A DNA stretch of 28,143 nucleotides from Plakobranchus ocellatus (lineage: Eukaryota > Mollusca > Gastropoda > Plakobranchidae): positions 571,764-599,906 of the forward strand of contig BLXT01007159.1 in NCBI GenBank assembly GCA_019648995.1. The letters are read 5' to 3'. The notes under the pieces were generated by a model. That model saw nothing but the letters and a program-made list of their open reading frames with translations, ran no database searches and was not told the origin of the DNA. Of this stretch, positions 1-8,500 are shown piece after piece (within the stretch, counting starts at the first letter, position 1; the number at the start of each line of letters is the position of its first letter). A program made the position numbers and the translations under genes.

Positions 1-59
1 CTCAAAATGATAAATTCAGGTACCCACGGATAACTTAACAACTGGGTACTTTTTTCTTA

Positions 60-448
60 TTGACTGATCCATATAAACCAACGTCAATAACGCCTTTTCA
101 TCTCGAGAGGTACTCTACAAGGATCTTCACTGTTCCTACTGTATATAAGTCATGCAGTCAGAGTATGATGATATACGCTGATGATTTAGTCACATGTCAA
201 GTCGTATGGCACACATTCACTCATCCAAAAACCAGTCCCAAAAAGCTTAACAAAGATTTATCACACCTTAGCAATAACTGTAAAGAGTGAAACCTGAAGA
301 TAAACTGTACCATTTTCATCCAACAGTTGAAAGGTAATAAAGACGAACACCTGCCCTTCGCTCGAAAAAGAACAGCTGAAAAGGGACGATAATCCAGTTG
401 ACCTATACCTAGGTGTATAGCAGCATATACATCTACAGAACTAACCAC
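60..448 (+). pseudogene. decayed non-LTR retrotransposon reverse transcriptase
   Basis: The frame carries the RT catalytic box as IYADDLVTC (YADD at 174-185), then KLNKDLSHLSNNCKE, then a stop at 288 where relatives have Trp, then NLKINCTIF as in the N-K-T/E region. A further frame shift leads to a YLGV motif near 402-413, which in LINEs follows the RT palm. It looks like a jockey/CR1-type RT fragment. Stops and frameshifts show it is dead. Clade assignment is tentative. Confidence 0.75.
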
Positions 449-577
449 CTGTCCTGATATCGGTAGGATAACAAGGCGTTTTGGAAGGGCCGGTCCAATC
501 CCTCGAGTAAATGGAAAAACGTGTAAAAATCCGGCAGATAACAGGTGAATCTAGTCGCCTGAAATCAGGAGTTTCTC

Positions 578-983
578 GGTTTTCATCTGCCTGATATCGT
601 TCGACATGGCGTGGGTGTCGAGATGAGTCATGTTTCCATCGTAGTGGGAGGATTTTGAAATGAAAGTAGAGACTTTATTATAGGTTTTATGATTAATATG
701 ACTGTCGATTTGAACCCAGCTTCTTCAAATAAGGAGGTCCCCTAAAAGAATTGTGAAAATTTGCATTTTTAGCTTTTTGTAGATCAGTTTTATTTGTTGT
801 TTTTAAAATACCGTCTAGCGCAGGGTTCACCATATTGTATACACTTTAACACATCCGCCTAATATCAGCAGATATTATCGTTACAGCGTAAAGAGAAAAA
901 AAAGCCTACCAGATATCAAGGAGATGTTGATATCCCTCAAATATCGCTCAGAAAAATCTGGCTGATATCAGGCAGACAAAACG
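578..983. repeat. candidate element bounded by short inverted ends
   Basis: TCTGCCTGATATC at 586-598 is the exact reverse complement of GATATCAGGCAGA at 964-976. With one indel the match extends outward into GTTTT/AAAAC. The inside is AT-rich and has further GATATC-containing words near 861 and 916-935. No coding capacity is seen. It could be a small non-autonomous element, or chance clustering of a GATATC motif. Confidence 0.35.
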
Positions 984-1028
984 GATAATGTAAATGGCCC
1001 AAAAAGCTTGATAGACATACTGTTAACT

Positions 1029-1294
1029 GTGAGTCCACGCTGGAGGCAGCAGTTCACGTGTCCAGCAATACATGTTTCGAAACACTCTAATTTCTTTGTT
1101 ACAAGAGCACACCAAGTCGGCTGCGATTTTCATCTCGTCGAAGCGTCAGAGCCATCCTTTGTGCATTCAGCATCGCGTTACGTCAGTACTCTGTACCTCT
1201 GTCTTATAAGGTTAAGGAGGTTGCCATCTCGTGACCACGCATAATTTTACTGACCGTTGCCTCGCGAATTACGAGGCTAGTGTTGTTACGCAAA
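1029..1294 (-). repeat. copy A of a ~260-bp repeat (inverted)
   Basis: The reverse complement of this stretch aligns along its length with 1441-1695 and 1700-1953. Shared landmarks are TTTGCGTAACAA, CAACGGTCAGTA, CACAAAGGAT, GACGCTTCGAC, AAACATGTATTG and GCTGCCTCCA. It has no open frame of interest. It forms the left arm of a fold-back structure. Confidence 0.8.
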
Positions 1295-1440
1295 TTTTCA
1301 GGCTGATTTGCAGGTGGGTATGGTCCTACAGTAAATCTGAGCGTAGGCCCACACTGGAGGCGACGGGACTTGTCATGGCTAACTTGAAGGACTGATGTCG
1401 CAGTTACTGTGCGCTACCCACCGACAATTTAGCCTGATAA

Positions 1441-1695
1441 TTTGCATAACAAGACTGGCCTCGTGTTTCGCGCGGCAACGGTTAGTAGAAAGAATTATGC
1501 GTGGTCACGTAATGGCACCCCCCTTTCCCTTATCTAACAGACTCCCTGAGTAAGACCAGGCTGTAAAACACAAAGGATAGCTCCGACGCTTCGACAAGTA
1601 GCCGAATTGGTGTGAGCTCGCACCAAAGAAAGAGAGTATTTCAAAACATGTATTGTTGGTCACGTGAATGCTGCCTCCAGTGTGGGCCTACGCTG
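1441..1695 (+). repeat. copy B of the ~260-bp repeat
   Basis: It aligns with copy C at a period of about 259 bp, and with copy A in inverted orientation. Landmarks include CATAACAAGACTGGCCTCGT, GGTCACGTAATGGCA, CACAAAGGATAGCTC and TGCTGCCTCCAGTGTGGG. Copy A also matches it beyond the unit boundary on the inner side (1297-1325 against 1414-1445). Confidence 0.8.
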
Positions 1696-1699
1696 ATGA

Positions 1700-1953
1700 T
1701 TTGCGTAACAAGACTAGCTTCGTGGTTCTCGCGGCAACAGTCAGTAGAATTGGTCACGTAATGGCATCCCCCTTTCTGTTATCCAACAGAGCGACTGACG
1801 TAAGACCAGGCTATAATATACAAACGATAGCTCAGACGCCGCTTTAACAAGATGGAAGTCGCAGCCGACATGGTGTGCTTTTGCACCAAAGAAACTAGTG
1901 TTTCCAAACATGTATAGTGGACATACGAACTGCTGCCTCCAATGTGCTCTCGG
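1700..1953 (+). repeat. copy C of the ~260-bp repeat
   Basis: It directly follows copy B in tandem. Its outer end (GAACTGCTGCCTCCA) agrees better with copy A than with B. So A and C look like the two long ends of one element, and B like an extra inner copy. Confidence 0.78.
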
Positions 1954-2507
1954 CCTGAGTGGGCCAAGGCCTTAGGACCGCTGGATCAATAAAAGAAAGA
2001 CAGAACGATCCAAAGCCTTAACTCATGGGCAACAGATAATGGTAGCAACAAAAACTGTTTAGATTAAATGAGAATAGGTTTAAGTGAAGGAACATGATCG
2101 CCAGCGTCTGTTTCAGACGGGGCACCTAAAGTAGAAGAAGAATCTATCGTGCTGGGGGAGCACATGGGAGCGGTGAAAAAATTATCTTGCCCCAGACTAA
2201 GATCCAAACCACTGCTGCGTCTTATTTATTACAGGGAGACGGGCGTCGGACTATGCCTGGAGGGTCGGCAGAAGAAAGCGGAAACCATCCATTTTCGACC
2301 CCGAAGCCCCTTACCCCACATAAAACCACGATCAATAATTATTTCGTTGTTTTTTAAATGCCTAGACGCATTTGACTTTTTATATTGTATGACCTAGCAG
2401 TCTCGTACTAACCTCAAGTGACCTCCCTTCGTCCGTACATTTTGCTCAAAGCCTTTGACAACCTGAAATTTGGATTAGATCAAGACGTTCACAAGACTGA
2501 AGTCACA
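1954..2507 (+). other. upstream region and presumed 5' UTR of ATP5ME
   Basis: This stretch separates the fold-back repeat from the first coding exon. It is more GC-rich than the introns around 2100-2320 and should contain the transcription start. I see no clear TATA box or initiator and no further open frame with recognisable content. The start of transcription cannot be set from sequence alone. Confidence 0.4.
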
Positions 2508-2558
2508 ATGCCGGCCACACCATTACCTGCTGCAAGACAGATATCCCCTCTTATTAGG
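2508..2558 (+). CDS. ATP5ME: ATP5ME coding exon 1
   Basis: It encodes the 17 N-terminal residues MPATPLPAARQISPLIR and ends at donor AGG|GTGAGA in phase 0. The ATG has A at -3. Its frame is open upstream to about 2418 but has no earlier ATG, so I chose this start. The ISPLIR end matches the VSPLIK-type N-terminus of subunit e; the poly-alanine/proline lead is typical of invertebrate members. Confidence 0.9.
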
Positions 2559-5500
2559 GTGAGATATAAGTCAAGTAGTTTCCTTAACAATCAGAATGAT
2601 AATGTCGTTTTAAAGTAATAAAAAATTTTTAGGGTAAAGTAGTTGTGTGGATCCAGACAGACCCAAAATGCAGTACAAAAACGACACAATTTTGGGGTCC
2701 ACCTTTTGGCAATTGCTCATATATTTTATGTTGTATAGGCCTACCCAAGGCAAAGTATAGGCTTACAGAAAGCCACATTATGTTACACAATAGATATTGT
2801 ACACTGAATTTTTTTCATAGTTATTAATTTTGTTTATTTGTTTATAAATGATTGCAGTCAAAAGTGGAGAAATACAGCGTTTCATTTTTCTGATGATATG
2901 ACTAGATCTATTAGATCTAGAGTGAAGTATTATCTAGATCTAATGCATTTTGATGCATAGAAGGCGCAGGAGTCTAAGACCAGAAATATATCCAAATCAG
3001 TAAAGGGATAAAGGGACTAGAAATGCATCACTTTGTCAATGCTTAAAATGGAAAGGTGTATAGAAATGCAAAAAGATCTCCACCTCTGTTTCATTGATTA
3101 TTCTAAGGCCTTTGAGTTTGAACAAGTATGACATGTAGAGCTGTTTCGTATGCTAGAAAAATTACACATCGATGGGAAAGATCTGAGAGTAATTAGAAAT
3201 TTATACTGAGATCAGACTCAGACTGCATCTGTAAGAATTGAAGGAGAACATAGAGTGATTTCAAACTTATCAAAAGAGATGTGTGGCAGGGATGTGTAAT
3301 GTCTCCTGATCTTTTTAACTTGTAAAATGAAATAATATTAAGGAATCTTGATGGTATTTCAGGCTTAAAAATAAATGGACAGAATCTTAATAATCTCAGG
3401 TATGCAGATGATACAGTTTTAATAGCAGAATCTGGCAAACAACTTCAAAAACTCTAGATATTGTAGTCTTAGAGAGTGAAAAAATGGGCCTGTCTTTGAA
3501 AGTAAAGAAAATGGAATCCATGGTCATCTCAAAGAAATCCTCTAACCCCAAATGCAATCTCGCTAGCAAGGCGAACACACCAAACAAGTTACAAAATTCA
3601 AATATCTAAGTTACCTGATAACATCAGATGGCAGCTGCACTAGTGAAATAAGACATAAGTAAAAGAATAGCCATGGCCAAAGATGTATTCCAAAAAATGA
3701 AACCAATACTGGCAAATAGAAACATAAGTATGAAAACCAAAATAAGGGTAATTGAAACATTATGGTCAGTACTTCTGTATGGTACAACAAAGAAAGAAAC
3801 AGAGAAAAAACTAGAAGCAGCAGAGATATTTTTCATCAGAGGAATGATGATTCTAATATCGAAGTTACCTGATAACATCAGATGGTGATGCAATAGTGAA
3901 GTAAGTAAAAGAATAGCTATGGCCAAAGATACATTCCATTAATTGAAACCAATACTGACAAACAGAAACATAATTATGAAAACCAAAATAAGGATAATGA
4001 AAACACATGTATGGTCAGTACTTTTGTGTGGTAGTAAGACGAGGTACCTGATGATGATTATCTAATAGGATAACTTTACAAATGTAACTACAATGATTTA
4101 ACCTCTGTAGGACTGATGTCATGTTGTAACATGAAAGCCTGATCAGGTCAGTGGACTCAAATAGTCAGATAGTCAGAATATAGGCCTTGACTGCATAATA
4201 ATAATATACATTGGTCAAAAACTTTACAAATGCAGCAATAACTACAGCAACAATGATGACAATAAACAACAACAACGATGATGACAATTACAAATAACGG
4301 AGATAGAGAGAAGTAACAGTGAACAATCTGCTCTCCTCTATAATATAAAACCCCAACGTAGAGAGTATAGACGCCGAGCTGGTTGGGTGTGCTCAAGTAC
4401 AACTACTCGGAATGACACGGCCACCGACTGCTGGCTTACTGTAGTTGTAGCTCGCCCAACCAAGTTCCTTTACAGCATCCCGTAATCAACAGGCAGCAAG
4501 AGGCACAAGCTGGGCCATTATCAAGGAAAGCACTGTCTTGTCCTATTCATACTTTTGCTTCCTCACCCCATCGTCCCTGTCCGGGGGAATCCCCGTGACA
4601 TAATCATTTTCTGACTGGTCTTTTGCTGCGCTGTCAGTGGCAACCCTCTGGAATCTGGAGTTTACTCTTTTGTTTGCAAGCCCTTAAATAATTTAGAGGT
4701 ATGATTGCCGCTAAACATTTCCAAAATTAAGTTTCATGCAATCTGAACATATAATAATATTCTATTTTTTATGAGTAATCTTGGTCCACACACGAAAAGT
4801 TAATAAAAGTATTAAAAGGGTCAAATATATTTAAAACCAATGACCAGCGCTGTATGTTATAAGGCAGCTGTCAACTAGGAGTAGGTTATCATCTTTTTTT
4901 TCCTTTAGCTTCTCCCAACAAGAGGTTGTGCGTGTGATGAGCGGGCTTGCCCCATGCCCTGGAAGACTGTGACACTGACATGTTTATGATCAGAAAGTTC
5001 ATGACTGAAAGAAAGACATTTTCTTGAGAGCCTAATTCCTGGATTAGATTTACAAATTCGGAATGACAGCTTTTTCTTGTGACGATGTAACTCAGTTAGA
5101 TGACAATATGAAACAATTGTGCGGACTCAGAATTTCAGTGTCTTTGAGGAAAGTTTAGTGGCCTTTATTATTTTCTCAAGCAAATTATCCTTTGTTGAGA
5201 TTATTATTGAAGCTACTGATTTCCATTCCATTTCACAGTTTGCCAGTTTGTTGATCTAGATAATTATTTCAAAAGGTTCCTGATCAATCGAGCTCAACAT
5301 CAACCTACAGAATTTGCAAAATTTGTGGTAATGAACACAATAGACGATATTTTGCGGCATTCGTTTTGCGAAAGGAGCCTAGAAGAATAATAAAGAAACT
5401 GGAACTTGAACGCCCACCAGGGACTCTGTCCCTGGACCCTGCTGGGGGCCTACCTGGTCTCCAGACCCATGCCAATTGGGGGGTATGCCCAACCAATGCT

Positions 5501-8500
5501 CACACCTAGGAGCCACAGTTGACAATTACAAGTAATCCAGTAATCAAAGCATCATCTTCTTCATCTGGAATCACACTTTGTTTACCTTCCAGAAAATAAT
5601 CACTGTCGCCATCTGAGTTATTAGCTATTTCTGCCATAAAAGTGTCAAACAAAGATCTGTAGCTGGCCATATATTGTATTTTTCCTATCGTAGTCCAAAA
5701 ATGTGGTCAATACAGAAAAACTAGCATTGCTGCCAAGTCTATCTTATAATCTCCAAGTCTAGATAGTTTTACAAACTGAGCGTCTTTTTAAAAACTTCTG
5801 TTTCAGGTACAGTTTGACCAGATCAGTCACGGTGTGGTTAATGTTGTGCATGACAACAAAAACTGTCTTTCAAGAAAGTTCATTATATAGATATTTTATG
5901 TTTTAATTGTATAAAATGCTATTTATTTTGATAACAAACAAAAAATAGTTGAGAATGGGAGATTTTACTTGTATGTATATCATACTCCTTTTTTTTTTTC
6001 AAATCCTGCGTTTTTTGTGCGGATGTAGTTTTCCTAGAATGAGCTTATTTTCATCAGATACTGCAGTTTATCAAGTGGGTGTTTTCCAGGATCACATTCT
6101 AGGAAATAAATCATTCTTTGTTTTTGTTAAATTTTAGTGATAAATTTGAGGAACTAAAATTCGTATAATTTTGTTTGATTACTTTCCTAATTTCTTTGAT
6201 GATCTAAAACATTTCGTCTCTGTAAATTAGATCCAATTAGAATAGATAAAACTGTTTTTTTTATGTAGGGACTTTTACTGTTTATGTCTTTTTTCTTTTA
6301 ATACATGGAATTTATCAAGTCAATCACAGGATTATTAAAAGTTTACCTGATTATACTGAATGGTTTAATTTTTTTGTTTTTAACAAAGCAATCAAGCCAT
6401 TAATTATTTCAGATCTTCTAGCTTGTAAACTCTACAGCAGATCTAGCCCTCTAGCAGATATGCATAGTCCACCAATTTTTTTTAGCCTAGATGCTTATCT
6501 ATTTATCAGACTATCCTAATCCTCGAAATAATGTTTTAGATGTATCATTCCATACATGTGAAAGAGAGTTCAAGGCGAGCAAAAGAGAAATGTGATAAAA
6601 TAGTAGGTTTTACAATTACATTTTTTGCAGACTTTTGAGACTTGTCAGTGACAAGGTGGATTTATACCTCTTTCTGTGTTTTACATAAACGGGCATAAAC
6701 AGGGATTCAGGACTGTCTCTTTTCTGACCTTTTTATAGAGTCCTTTAATTTTTATCCTGCCTGAATACCCAGACCAGCAAAGGCTAGCACATGCTTGAGA
6801 TCACCGAACAAATTACGAAGAAGTTCATCATTCAAGTCGGTAATATCCAGTGCTGGTTACTTGTCTTCTCATTTTTGTTTTTCTATCATCTCTTTCAACT
6901 CTTCAGATGATCTTTTAGCCCGAAGTTTCTGATGAACACAAGCTCATTTTAAGAAAATAGCATCTGTATAAAAATGCAGGATTTAAAAGCAGTAAACCAG
7001 TACATTTAATTGCCCATCACCTCTCTTTAGCTTCCAAAGTTGTGTATCTAGGGATAGCAATTTTTTTCACTCGAGAAAAGAAACAGGTAATTTACTTAAA
7101 TGCATTTTCAAATTTTCAGTTTGCAAGGTGGACAGCACTTTTGTCTGGAGTAGTTTATGGAGTCACTAGATACAGTAAGTAGCTTCCTAGGTTAATAACT
7201 TGAAAATCATAAATTGGTACCAGAATAAAAAATTAATCATTAAGTCTCGTTTCTTTGGCCTTCACTTCTTCTGAATTTGCCTCTCAGGATAATTATTTTT
7301 CAACCACCATCATGAAATAATAAGGCTGTTTGCCCAAAATATAGAACAGATAAATTGCTTAGCTTTATAGTTCTAAATTTCATTTTGATAGAAAATAGTT
7401 TTGCAGTATAATTTTATATTTCAAAAGTTGTTTTTTTTTATTTTTAATCATTTTCAGAAAGCATAATCCAGTTATGGCTTCCTTTTTATATTTACTCCTG
7501 CGCAAAGCAAGCGTTAGTTTTCACACATTGTTAAATTAAAATCTTTTGCGTTAGAAACCTTGAAAAAAACATTCCATTATTTTATCTTGAAAAAATTGCA
7601 TAGCCTTTGAAAATGTCACCATATAGTCCCCTTGTAAAGTACGATAAGCAAGCAGGGAATATAATTTATGCTTAACTGGTGAATAAAAGTTATCTAACCA
7701 TATGAGCCTCTTGGATTCAAATGTAAATGTTTTTTTTTTTTTCCATGCCTACAATACAATGACAAGTGCCTGATTTGAGGCAAATGAAAGAACTTAGAGT
7801 GCAACCATTTTTTTTGTGTGATTTTACCAAAGTTTCTAGACAAATAAATCTGCATCATATTTCTCTATCACTGTATACCTTGTGTGCCGTGGGCCATTTT
7901 TCCTCTACACTTAAGTATAGTAAAAAATTGATTGCTGGCAATAATGCATCTGTACTCATACAGCATCAAAACCATTCCCTACTGCTTCACCCGTAAAGCT
8001 TGAGCTGAAAGTGAATTGCCGCTGATTGTTAAATTGTGGAGCAAAATTGATATTTATTGATTGCATGAATCTATGTAGATATATGTAATATCTTTTCCTT
8101 CCTAATGGGAAAAAAAGGTTTTTTGATTTATCATATTTGGTTCAACAGATTGTAAGTTTTTCTTGTATGCATGACTGACGTTTAGAGGCCTAGGTAACAG
8201 TTAGATAGTAGTAAGAAACTCTTGGGGAGCGAGGTAGCAGGGAGTCATGACTCCCAGATGCCTCCCTGCTACCAATTTTTTTATCCTCTTGGGTTGCTTG
8301 CCAAGGATTCGAACCCGTGTACATCTGGTTTCAAATCCGGCATCTAACCATTTCGTCCAACTGAATGCCCTGTCATTAGGGATTTTTAATCCTTATGAAG
8401 CAATCTTTCAATCCTTCTGCTCCATATCCAGCGAGAACTGTTCTCTGCTGTTTCGGCTAGTAGCCTTAGGGCTTTTGTTCTCTTATTGCCACCTATGGAG

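Larger units (their letters stand above)
2559..7119 (+). other. ATP5ME intron 1
   Basis: This 4561-nt intron has donor GTGAGA and acceptor TTTTCAG. It holds a decayed LINE RT (3000-4035), simple repeats, an inverted repeat at 4381-4461, a GC-rich hairpin near 5417, and two minus-strand coding-like fragments (5506-5670 and 6752-6943). The stretches 4470-5380 and 5680-6740 are AT-rich and I see nothing definite in them. Confidence 0.85.

Noticed and set aside
3624..3926. 100-codon hydrophobic frame on the minus strand
   Set aside because: Antisense shadow of the decayed reverse transcriptase.
4107..4560. LTR of a retrotransposon around the TATA-like site
   Set aside because: No second copy, no clear TG...CA ends, no primer-binding site.
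8296..8370. functional tRNA gene
   Set aside because: A and B boxes are present but the acceptor stem does not pair and the anticodon arm is imperfect.
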